Shown here piece by piece: positions 21,488-33,970 of a DNA stretch of 64,000 nt (position 1 is its first letter; every line of letters begins with the position of its first letter). The position numbers and the translations under genes are program-made. Source of the stretch: Lycium barbarum (Eukaryota; Streptophyta; Magnoliopsida; Solanales; Solanaceae); NCBI RefSeq assembly GCF_019175385.1, contig NC_083338.1, positions 92,153,777 through 92,217,776 on the forward strand, in the 5' to 3' direction. The notes under the pieces were generated by a model. It saw only the letters and a program-made list of their open reading frames with translations, did not search any database and had not been told where the DNA came from.

Positions 21488-24400
21488 TTCTTCCCCCCTT
21501 TTGGAACATTCGTCCTCGAATGTTTAACACTCGAGAATTCTACAAATATTTCGCCAGAGTTTCCCCTGTAATTTTGCACTACCAACCTGTCACAACAACC
21601 CATAATATCATCGCCTCACAGGGCTACATCACAATATCAACATATCTATGGCCACACACGACCAAAAGCATAAAATAAAGCATACATACCTCATCTCGTC
21701 GACGTTCCATCTGGAATCTCCTCTGAGGGTTGGAATAGACATGGATATTTGGCTTGCATATTTTCCTCCGCTTCCCAAGTCATTTCTTCCCTGTTGTTAT
21801 TTTACCACAAAACTCTGACTTAAGCTACCACCTTATTTCGAAGTCCTTGCACTTACCTATTTAATGTGGCAATGGGTACCTTTTCATACATCAAATTCCC
21901 TATCATTTGAGCATCATTTTATTGACATGATCCTAGTGGGAGTTCTAACATATTTATAAGCTACCTTGCCTGTTCCATACGATCTCGTAGGATCTAATGC
22001 ATCGGTGGCTAAACTCCCCCTTCATTCAGTGATTCTGTCGCTCTCGTAAGTTATCATATTCCGAGTAATTTTCCTATTTGCCTCTAACGATAATCCCAAC
22101 TCGACGCCCCAACTTAGTTTACCATATGTTTTCCTGCTCGGAGTATTATGACTCCATAATCCTTGTTTTACCTCTTATTCCTCATCTAAGTACTTACTTG
22201 GCTTCCTCGGCGATGCATAAATATCTACAAGTTACATAATCTTTTTGTGCGATTCGCATTCCTACATATCTATCCATATACATGTATCCATATCCATATT
22301 CGTATTCACAATCATACTCATTTGCATATCGTCTCCATGGTCATGTTCATATAGATATCAAAATCATTCACAACGACTCTCCCGCCAACGTCTTTGCCTC
22401 GAGAACGGGGTAACCCCACAATAAAATCCATGTTAATCTCATGAATTATCTACATCTCAGGCCTGCATGCCTTCTTCTCGTGACTACCATCACACACTAT
22501 ATTTACAACATTCTCCGGTGTCATATCTTCATTTGGGCTAGAAGAGTATTCAGTCTCGGAAGCAACTAAGTCAACTATGAGGACAGAGAAATGAGAGTTT
22601 CCGTTATGCTTGAAGAGTAAAAAAAAGTAACCACAGCCAATAGAATAGTACTCCTTAACTGATTCCAACCCTTCTTCAGCCATGTCACGCAATAAGAGTT
22701 TTTGCAACCACTTGGGGCCTCAAGGGCACTACGTCTCCCAGATCGGCCTCATACTTCACTAAAAATTCATCTGAGATTTGTAATTAAGAGGAATGAGGAG
22801 ATAATATAATCTTGAAGAACTGTGGTCCGCCCCCACCTGTCGCCGGTGTTTTATCATCTTTGCCGACTCACGGCTTCTTCTTCTTGTTCTTCTTGCTTTT
22901 GGATGTCACCCTGCTCAACTGCCGGTAGTCAATACACATCCGCAGGGTTCATCATTTTAATCTCCACATTTGTATCCTCTCTATTCGGCACTCAAGGTTC
23001 ACTTGCACGTCATCTTTGTCTTCCAGAGCCTAAATCTCACACGCTACTAATACCCCTCATGCCTCATATTCCTTTACTCTTGTTGGCACTCAACACTGAT
23101 TTCAAAACCAATCATAATCGCATTATATTTGTCATTGATGATAACTTTATTATATCGCTGTATCGTCGTACGGTAAACTTATAACTTACGATCCTCTCTT
23201 TCCTTTAGGCTCATCACTTCCTATACTCTACTCTTTCTAACTTGGTATAAGATATTCATAGGAGATACATTTTCCTTTAATCGTAACGCGACTACTTCTT
23301 AAGTGTGCGTACTTTACAACGCACTTCCTTCTCTTCCTATTCGTATCCTTATTCCTTTACATTCCTTCCTTGTCAATTCATCTTGTTTTATCTCGTCTAT
23401 GATCAATCTCTTTTTTTTGTTTTGTATGAGGAACCATTTCTCAACTTAGTATCGCTTTGTCCTTTAGAATATAATACCTTTGTACAATCCATTCTTTGCT
23501 ACCAAAACTTATTTTGTTCATTCTGATCATCCCCTCTCACCCTTATTGTGTTGATCCTCTTCATAATAATTGTCATATTTCATCATTCATCTTTCTGTAG
23601 TCTTGGTCTTTTACATCCAGCTAAAGATACCACTTATACTCCTGATTATACCAATCACAACTACTGCTACATTGCCATATCACTTTTCTCTGATTTTCAA
23701 GTTGACTCCCCCCATTTTTGCTGGCTATCATTTCTGTCATTGAGGAATCCCCATGCTGGATTTTCCCCTAGTGAGGTCCTTTAAGATTTCTCATCTACTG
23801 CCCCATGGCCCGCTTGCTGGTTTCACTCTTGCCTTCACTCTTTATTCATATAGAGCATGTCACACCCTTGGTCGTCTCTTCGCTTTACCTTACATTACAA
23901 TTCTTGTTACGTCCTCATTATACCTAGATCATAATCAACTCTATAGAGTGACACTTCTTGATCTCATTCGCCAGCTTTCTTATAACATAGGATAACCTTG
24001 TGAAGCAAGCATACTCAACTTGTTATCCCTTCTAATCAGTTCTGTTACACTTACCCTATAGATTATTTTACCCATGTATTCACATTCAGCATACCTTTTC
24101 ATATTCGTACCTCTATCTTCAGATGCTGTCACTTTATTTGCTAGTAAACTTATCGTATCTTACTCGCACTGATCCATCCAATCAATACTCCAGTATCGCA
24201 CTCTATTGAAGTTATCCTTTCTCTTCCGTGTCATGCTTTAGCACTACTAGTCTTCCTAATTTACCCTAGTATTTCTCTTTGCAAAATCAACGTCGCTCTT
24301 ATAATTACGATTACTCATCTCTTGTAGTTGTCACTGATACTCCTAATTTAATCTCGTCCTGCCATTACCTTGTTGCACAACATCATTTCTCGTTAGGACA

Positions 24401-25901
24401 TATTACAAGTTTACATCTTGTCTCCATTAGATTCTAGGAAAATTTCGACAGAGTTTCTCTTGTAAGCATAATAGTCCCAAACCTGCACATAGTCCAGAAA
24501 ACACATCCGATGTCCCAATAAGACATATACCGGGTCACACATAATACGCAACTCAGCAACACGAGGTCACTTACCATTAAAGGATATAAATAATAGAGCT
24601 TGTCTCATAGGTTTTGCCTGCAACCTCGGTCCAGGACTCCAATATCTGTGTACATATACATATTACTTACATTCACTCCCTGACAATCAATTTACTCGTA
24701 CCTCACAATTCTGGCTATCACTTGGTTACTAACAATATAGCCATTTCAAATGGTCGGATTGGCTCAGATTTTCACCTCAACCCAGTCATCATAACAGGGG
24801 TGATACATGACAGCATAGGATCCGAATCACTCGGTGCACACATGTCATAACAGGATACGAACAATATACCTGGAACAATATCAGGGGAAGGCTTAGGATC
24901 CTGTCGCTCAGCTGACGCATGAATATGATGCTGAAATCCACTTGGACTGGGTGTTCCGCTTTGGTCTCTATCACCACCTGCTAACATCTGTGGCCCTGGC
25001 CTTGGAGAGCGTACTGATGACGAAGAGCCAGCTACTAACCCCATAGGCCAAGCCCTATCTCTACCGCGCTTCCATGGGCAGTCGCGCATAATATGGCCTG
25101 GCTGAGCACAGGTATAACAAACATCCGAGCCCAAGCGGTACGGTCCCCAATGTAGCTTGCGACACTGAGTACATCGTGGTACCGGGGATCTCGTCCGACT
25201 ATAACCACTCTGAGTCCGAGGACTAGAAACTCTGAGGCTCTGGAGTGACCTAGAATAAGTAGGTCCATCAAATCTGGGTCTAGGAGACTATGGAGGGGCA
25301 CCACTTGTTGCACTAACTGAGTGCCTAGAGAGTTGTTGCCTCGGAGCACCCCTACACTCATGATTAAACCCTGAAGAACTAACTCTCTTCCACCAAACCT
25401 TGTTATCGTGGCCCACATTCTGCCGCTGAGCTTGAGCGGCTACCAATTGAGTCAGTAGAAGAATGGCCTGTCTCACCTCTTGGCCCGAGGCATCTGGCGG
25501 AGGAACAGGGGGTGCTGGAGCTAAAGTTGAAGCTCCTCTCAGATCTTCAAAAGTGGGCGAAGTATGGGAAAACTAAGGTGGGGCCTTATTCTGGGGTTCA
25601 CCCTCCGCTACATCTATAGACGGCTCTCGTTCAAGCTCTTCTTCCACCACCATCCTGCCCTTCTGGGCTGCCGTATCCTTTCCTTTCATCAACTTTGCTA
25701 AAACTATAACACACAATTAGGGAGGGGATAATCTTATAATACCGCTCTATCGCACGATCTCTTAAGATGAAAGATGGTCATTTTTCCTAAATGCCCTGTA
25801 GCCTCTTGTTTATTAGCGTGGCGCGCAACACACCATAAACAAGACTCTACTAGACACGGCTCGTAGACACTTCCTAGGACGAACTGCTCTGATACCACTT
25901 T
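21488..25901 (-). mobile_element. Internal region 2 of the A array (4414 bp)
   Basis: Near-identical to internal 1 over its whole length and with the same architecture: gag remnant from ATG 25689 to about 24775 with CCHC CYTCAQPGHIMRDC at 25078-25119, RT relic near 22902-22947, chromodomain relic at 21705-21890. An 80-85 residue minus-strand frame (22450-22707, equivalent to 15365-15607) is shared by both copies. I do not recognise it and think it is decayed pol. Confidence 0.88.
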
Positions 25902-26052
25902 TGTCACGACCCAGCTAGGGGCCGCGACGGGTACCCGGGGCTAACCACCGAGCATCGCTCGCTCTATTACTCACCTTATCCATTTAATGCCCCGTTTATC
26001 ACATTTATACTCAAAACATAGAAAAATCATAGTTCATATGAAAACGTAAATA

Positions 26053-26162
<110 letters not shown>

Positions 26163-26217
26163 TTTAGGCTATCAAAATAATAAATGTACACACACATGAA
26201 AAATGTGGGACCATACT

Positions 26218-29136
26218 TGTCACGACCCAGCCCCGTGGGCCGCGACTGGCACCCTATCTGGGCACCCAGACCAAACCACATATTCATTTACCAAATCCGA
26301 GCATATTCCAAAAATTCATAAAAGTCATATCAAACTGAATCTTTATCAAATATGTCTTAAGCGGTCGCACAAATCAAAATGTCATATCAAATCCAAACGG
26401 AGCGGCGGAATAGACATCGCCGGTCAGAAGTGCAAATATAAGCATAAGGGCCATTTAGGGCCATAAAAACAAACGGACCGCTTTAAGACCAGAAAACAAA
26501 ATCAAACAAACATATATAGGATCCTCGCCCCACATATATGACTACAGGCCTCTACGAACTCAAAACAAAGACATATGGCGAGACAGGGCCCCGCCGTACC
26601 CAAATAGTCAAATGTACAGAGTATATGCACATAGCAAAAGGAGTTTGTACCAAAAGTGGACTCCGGATCAGAAGGAGTACTCCAAAATAGCAGAAAGTGA
26701 AGCCTACAGTGGAGGATCACCAATGTCTGCACCTGCGGGCATTAAACGCCGCCCCGGGGTCAGTACCAAACATGTACTGAGTATGTAAAGCACGGAGTAC
26801 AGAAATATGGATCAAAACTGAAAGCAAATCAGATAACAAAGTGGAGTACAAATCGGGATGTCAAAATCCGTATCAAAATCATATACGTATACATAATGCA
26901 AACGACATCATGCAAACGCTTAGGAACGTGGTCGCCACTCCGACGCTGGCGTCACACACAGCATAACACCAGAAGGTTTCAAATTTTCGTATCTCCGAAC
27001 ACAAACACAAACATAGGTGAGCGTATCGCATCACGAGCCATATCACAGCATAACTCCAAACGGAACCCGGCCCTATGGCGAAGCCTCGGGAACCGTAACA
27101 CAGCATACGACCGAATTATTGTAAGGCGCACGAATCATAACCGGCCCGGGAACCGATGAACGAAGTCATAATAAGGCACGAGCGGAGTCGTGAGCAAACA
27201 AATGCAAATCATACTTCAAAATAGTCTTTCAAAACAGAGTAATCCCATAAGTCATTTCATAATACAAAATAATCGAATACTTAGTCGATACAAGGTTTCA
27301 TTTCACAAAACGTTTCCAAAATAGTACGTATAGCTCAAAACGTAACTTAGCGTATCGTAATATTCAAAACACGTCCCGTAGGAGGAAGTTCCAAAATCGA
27401 AGGTATCATTTCAAACTTTATTCAAAAGGACAGCCCAATAAGACAAATAGGGCGTCTCGGGGTTAGCGGGCCCACCTCGAGTCGAATTAAGGTGGCGAAC
27501 ATAATTTACGAACATTTAGGGGCCAAAAGTTCATACATAATCATTTCTAAGTTACCCGACCACATTTCGATAGGTTTCGGACGATTGGTGGCATTCTAGC
27601 CAAAATAGAGCCCTTAGGCTTCAATTGAATTGAATGAATAGTAACTTTTCTGCGGATCGGGTTTCGAGGAGCAGAAATGCTCCGGAGGTTCCAATATTCA
27701 CCTAGCATACTAAGACATGCCAAACGGAGAAGTGGGAAGCTTTACATACCTTACAGACATCGTATGCTCTCCCAAAAGTCAAGTCCCGTTTCGTCTGAAA
27801 TCTGCAAATGGTCAAAGTTACCAATTGAGATTCTTAGGCTTAAAAATGCCATTAACTTCATTTTTGTCTACCGAAATTTCGGCAGCATTTCCCTTATAAA
27901 TCTAACACCCCCGAGACTTAGCTCGGCTCAAAATACATCAACAACAACAGCCCACACATCAACAACAACACAAACCATAATCAAACCACTCTAGCTTCAA
28001 AGTTCTACTTTAGTACACAAGTTGGCAATTTTTCATTCAAACTTCCAAGACTCCAAACCTATATCCACATCATTATATTCATTTACTCATTCAAGATTGT
28101 TCAATCACATCCCAAATACATTCCAAACCATATACGAAAGTTCCCGAAATTCATTATTTTCCATATTCCATTCAAAACACCAAAAGTAACGACGAACATT
28201 CTAACTTGCATCGTTTCATTCCGAATTCATTAACATCAACCATAAATCACATTTAAAGTCTTTAGCACCCTAGATATACAATGATATACACAATTATACC
28301 AAAGGTATACACTTTCCGATAACGTTCGGAAATCATTTTCCAACGCCAATCCAATTCATCAATCAATCATTTACGACACAAAGGTCACAACGACACATTA
28401 TACAAACTAAACAAGATCAATTCACATCACTTTCTTCTTCCTAGGGCTCACGGCCAACATGGAATACACACACACACTCACGGCTTTCTATATACATCAA
28501 GGTTACGGGATTCTCGTCTATTCTCAATCCTTAGCACATTCATCTCAATTCTATAACATTAGAGGGGCAAAATTCTTACCTTTTCTTGAATTTCCGACTT
28601 GTCGCAAACGAGGCTCTTGTGCCAAACTAATTATACCCCGTTGAAGAGGGTCTTGAGCACTTCACAACTATGTAGAAACTAATATTTTTGGATCAACAAC
28701 AAAGCTTGGAAATTTTTCTTTCTTTTTTCCTTTAGCTTCGGCCGAACCCCCTTTTGTGGTGTTCTTGAATTTTTTTGCTTTGTTTCTTGATAATTACTAA
28801 GTGTAGATGATATATATCCATTTAAAAGTCATGTGCATAGTACATGACATTAAAAGGATGGGCTTGGGCCATGGCTAAGGCCGGCCACCCTCACAAATTT
28901 TGGGCCTCAATTGTATAGTATTTTTTCTTGGCCCAATTCATGGAAAGTCCCGTCTTGTAATTCCCGAAACTAATTTCCGAAATTCCAAATTTACCCTTGG
29001 ACTTCCCCGATGTCTTAATCATAAATGATTCCATAACCAACATAGTCATATTTACTAAAATCAAAATATTTCCTTATAATACACAAGTCTTGTTTATTTC
29101 TCGATTTCCAATTATACGAAAGCACGGGACATAACA
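26218..29136 (-). mobile_element. Solo B LTR in LTR A3 (2919 bp)
   Basis: Begins TGTCACGACCC and ends GGGACATAACA on the plus strand, with ATACT on both sides (26213-26217, 29137-29141). No internal sequence is present, so it is a solo LTR left by recombination between the two LTRs of a full element. Contains the stem-loop 26577-26595 and inverted repeat arms 26354-26366 / 26476-26489. In its promoter half (28855-28945) GGCCCA/TGGGCC boxes lie upstream of a TATATATC stretch (28807-28829) in element sense. Confidence 0.93.
28855..28945 (-). promoter_or_regulatory. GGCCCA/TGGGCC (site II-like) boxes in B LTR promoter half
   Basis: Several TGGGCC/GGCCCA and GGCCGGCC boxes lie in under 100 bp, just upstream of a TATA-like stretch in element sense. 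Equivalent clusters are at about 36968-37052, 40767-40825 and 48236-48315 in the other three B LTRs. TGGGCC is a known TCP-factor (site II) recognition core in plants; use by B is inferred. Confidence 0.55.
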
Positions 29137-30859
29137 ATACTACCCACACTGCGTATCTACGAGCCTCTACTGACATACTGTACATATAGACGGAACAAGA
29201 CTCTGTCATGCCCAAAATTTACATATGTACCAAAAGAATAAACATGAGCACCTCCGGACAATGTAGTGCTCTCAATCCGGTAACAGCTACTAAGAATCTG
29301 GGTCGAGCTCGCCTCCCTGTCTACCTGTGGGCATGAACACAACGTCCAAGGAAAAGGACGTCAGTACGAATATTGTACTGAGTATGAGAGGCATAAACAA
29401 TCAAGAAGGACAACAATAATATAGTGAGAGCATCAATAAGAATATCTGAATTTGAATAATAGCCATAAGAGAAGTAATGCATGCTATCTTACTCATACTT
29501 ATCATAATATCATAAATGCATGACATGCAAGCTGCCAGTCCATGTCGGAATGGTGTGATAATCAATAATCTGAGCCCGCGTCCAGGCCTCCCGCGTCCGG
29601 GGTACCATCTCATGCCGCCCACTAGTTGTGTTGCCCATGCCAAAAGGTCATGGTGTAATCATCTATAAGCAGCCCGCCTTAGCGGTGCTGCCCGGCCATA
29701 TAGGCGCGGTGTAATATGATCATGACATGCTCATCATAAAATACTTATAGTAATATGCTTATCAAAATATACTTGTTGTTATACATTCATAGAGACTCCA
29801 GAACAGCTGTACTCTATCGGGGTGCCGTAAGGTCGTGATCCCCCGATTCCATTATGGAGCAATTATGGACATTCTGCCTCCCCTTGAAGGAATTGGTACA
29901 TAGGGTGAGTGTGAGCAACAAATAACATCATCATCAATATAGTATCATCGTATCATATCTTTTATCTTATGTAGACATTTATGGATATAGGCTGCTAGCT
30001 TTCCGGAATATGGTAACTCATGAAGAGGAAGGGAACTTATGCTATAGGATTCATGCCATTAGAAAGAAAGGACTAGCCTCACATACCTTTGTCGTTTAGC
30101 TAGCGATTGTTCACTTGCTCTCCTTCAATGTCACGTCGTCACCTTCACGAGAGAATTCGAATTAACATTAGCTAATTGACTACAAGAACGCATCGTTAAT
30201 CCCCGGAAAAATCGGGCAGCACTTCCTTTGTTTATACTACTTTTCCCATGTTCCATATCAACTCTCAACAGTCACAATACTACTCACAATATCACAATCA
30301 CCATTCATCATGTATGCATATCTAGCAGAATCCACCATTTTCCTCCAATTTTTCCATATTTCACCTTGTAGCTCATCTTTGTGTTTTCACGCATTTAATA
30401 CTTGTTTCATGATATACACATCATTATAACGTACTCATAATCACAATTCTTCAACTTTCATGATTCAATTCCATTATCATTCAATTATGTCACTATTCAC
30501 TCAATAATGACCCACTTTCTATGTTCTTCTACATTTCAAGTATCTAATCCTTCCAATACTTTAAACAACATGAAATGATCATAATACTTACCTTGGATGT
30601 TGGTTGAACAAGTTTTTAGTGGAGTTCTTCCTTTTTCACCAAAACCCTACTTTCCTTCTTCTTGGATTTTCTTGATTTGGATGAATTCTACTTGAGTTTC
30701 ATAGACTTTGATTCATGAATTTGATGTTGCTGATCTTTGATTTCCTTGGTATTCTTGTATATTATTTTAGTGGAACTTTCTAGAGTTCTTGGGAGGTGAA
30801 GAGGTGTGTTAAAATGAAGAAAATGAAGTGGGATCATCATTTAAAGACTTGGAACATTT

Positions 30860-31015
30860 CAGTCCGTCGGGACTTCCACGGACACTTCCACGGTCCGTGG
30901 AATATTATATGGTCCGTATAATGTGGTCGTGGTTTACCATCAGGAAAATATTTCCTCTGCTGGGTATTCCACGGACAAAGATACGGTCCGTGGAATATTA
31001 TACGGTTCGTGGAAC
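30860..31015 (-). promoter_or_regulatory. Paired palindromes in LTR A3
   Basis: Same cluster as in A1 and A2; first pair of centres at 30894/30913, 19 bp apart. Confidence 0.6.
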
Positions 31016-31561
31016 TCACAGTTCCGAAGTTGACTGCGGACCTCCGTTCAGTAAAAAGGTCATAACTCTTGATCCCGACATCGTGTTAGGGCCCACGACC
31101 TATGGTTGGAAAGCTCTTGCAATTATCTACAACTTTTAATTCTAGGTGTGTTTCAAAATTCCAAACTTATAAGGACGTTTGTGCCCCTCAAAGTCAGATC
31201 ATCCGGAAATGTTTCCTTGAATTGCCCTTTTTGGATGGCTTATGCTCATATATGGCTTATGGGTCCTACTTAGGACTTGCTCAACTTTCCATGTACTACC
31301 CATATATCTCCTTATTTTTTCTTTATGAAACCTTACCAAAAATCCTTAACACAACAAGCTACGGGATTTTTCCTAAACCTCACTTATACTCCACTTGTCC
31401 TTATCGATCCTTAGTTCATCATTTCATATAACTTCAAGATCTTAACGTATGCATTCCAAAACCACTAATCATCCGTATTAAAATCTTAAGATATTCCTAT
31501 TGTCCTTAAGCTCGCGTGGGTTCATTTACTATACGACGACATGAATTTTCGAGGTGTAACA

Positions 31562-31957
31562 TTCTTCCCCCTTTTTGGAACATTCGTCCTCGAATGTTTA
31601 ACACTCGGGAATTCTACAAAATTTCGCCAGAGTTTCCCCTGTAATTTTGCACTACCAACCTGTCACAACAACCCATAATATCATCGCCTCACAAGGCTAC
31701 ATCACAATATCAACATATCTATGGCCACACATGACCAAAAGCATAAAATAAAGCATACATACCTCATCTCGTCGACGTTCCATCTGGAATCTCCTCCGGG
31801 GGTTGGAATAGACATGGATATTTGGCTTGCATATTCTCCTCCGCTTCCCAAGTCATTTCTTCCCTGTTGTTGTTTTACCACAAAACTCTGACTTAAGCTA
31901 CCTCCTTATTTCGAAGTCCTCGCACTTACCTATTTAATGTGGCAATGGGTACCTTTT
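31562..31957 (-). mobile_element. Internal region 3 of the A array, 3'-side fragment
   Basis: Purine tract, hairpin and chromodomain relic as in internals 1 and 2, then an abrupt switch at about 31958 (after GGGTACCTTTT) into LTR C. Compared with internal 2, about 3.5 kb of internal sequence is missing between this fragment and the one resuming at 37411. Confidence 0.88.
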
Positions 31958-33601
31958 AATATCTACCCACACACACACATATCTACGAGCCTCTAAGAGT
32001 ATAACATATCACATTAGCGGGACAGGACCCCGCTATGCCCATAATTATATACACAAAAGAATGAGTACCCAAAAGATATGGCTCCGAAGGAAATAGAGCT
32101 CTCTATGTAATCTCTAAATAGGCAGATATGGATCAAGTCTGTCTCCCTGTGCACCTGCGGGCATGACGCAGCATCCACAAACAAAAGTACGTCAGTACGA
32201 AGAATGTACTGAGTATGTAAAGCGTGATTAACATCAATATAGAAGCATCATAGACAATATATGAAGTGGCACAGGAGGGAAGACAATAATATCATCATCA
32301 TGGCACTTACCGGCCTTTCATAGGAACTTTCCATTTCTCATGCGTATTTCATAATAGTGCTCGTACCCTACTTGGGCTCATATTCGCATACATGTCCTTA
32401 TTCGTATTCGTATACATAGTCTTCTCACATTCATATTCATATTATATACATAGCCATACACTTATATATATACATAGCGTGCCCGACCATAAGGTTCGGT
32501 GTTTCATACGTACTTAGCCAACCAAGGCTCAATGTTATTTCTACCCGGCCCTACCAAGGCTTCAGGGTTATCCGTACCATCTGCAGAGGTGTGCGCGCGT
32601 TACGTAATCGTATACATACTTTATACATAATCATATACATATATCCTACCCGGCGTTATAAGCTCGGGGTATTATTATAGCCCTTCATAGGCACATATAA
32701 GTATAATAGCCCGTAGGCACCTTTGGCATCATTATTATTATTATCGTCATCACTATCTTCGTCATTATTGCTACATCCATATCATAGGCTTACTTGTCAT
32801 ATGAGGGGCGTAGTACAATCGTAGTACATGTTAAGGATCGTGAGCTTATGAGCTCGGAGTGTCAATCACTTGAATACAACATACTCATATAGAGGAATTA
32901 GAAGTTTGGCCAAGAATCATGCCTTATGAAAGAAGGGTTAGCCTTGCATACCTTTTCGTCGGACTATTCTACACTTGCACGTTTCCTTCCAATGCTAGCG
33001 TCTATACCTTCATTAATATCATAACAATGGCCATTAGTCATTAACATCATCCACATTATCTAGATTTCTCAATTTGCTTCTAATTCTCCCATATTTGTGG
33101 TCATGACCTCCAACTTCGTCCATTCGTCTAAAGTGTCTAGTTCATGATCTTAGTACCATTTATAATACATTCATATCGTAACATAACAACATTCATAATT
33201 CAATTCAAACTATTCCTCAAAATGTCACTATTAACCATTCATGACCTAGTTGACCACATTTTCTACAATCCATGTATTTTAATTCTCCAATACCTTAAAC
33301 ATCTTGTAAAAATCATGAATCTTACCTTAGAAGTTGGAGGAACAAGCTTTGGTTGATAATACTCCTATTTGAGCAAAACCCTAGTTTTTCTCCATTTGGA
33401 TTTCTTGACTTGGATGATCCTTGATGATTCCCTTATCCTTGATTCACTTGTCTTAATGTTATTGATGGCTTATAATCCTTGAAAACTCATATAATAAATG
33501 TAGAGAGAAGTTTTAGAGAGAAGTGGTGTAATGTTGTAATGAAATAAGACAAGTCTTGATCCTCACATTTAATGAATTGAAAAATCTGTGTTGGGTGAAC
33601 A

Positions 33602-33885
33602 GCGGTCGTCCATGGAGGTTTACGGTCCGTATTTCAGTTTACGGACCGTCCCTCGTGGTCGTCTTTAAGCTTAAGCAGAACCAGAAACTTAAGGCTGCAT
33701 GCATGCTGATTTACGACCATGGTTTACGGGCCGTAAATCACTTTACGGTCCGTATTCCAGGTCATATTATACCTTTTCCTCAGCTGGCAGAAAGTTGAAG
33801 TTTGGCATGCCAGTTTACGACCTGGCAGTTTACGGACCGTATTGCACTTTACGGTCCGTATTTTTCAATTTACGACCACTGGGCA
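33602..33885 (-). promoter_or_regulatory. Paired palindromes in truncated C LTR
   Basis: Three pairs of ACGGNCCGT with centres at 33626/33645, 33730/33749 and 33836/33855, each exactly 19 bp apart. The arms extend to TTTACGG-N-CCGTAAA. A TATA-like CATTAAATG stretch follows in element sense at about 33566-33578. Confidence 0.7.
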
Positions 33886-33970
33886 GTTGCAATTCTGCAA
33901 CTTCCCATATTTCTTAGACTTCTCATTTTAATCACTCCCGTCCATGCACATGCATTGCTCACCTTGTATC

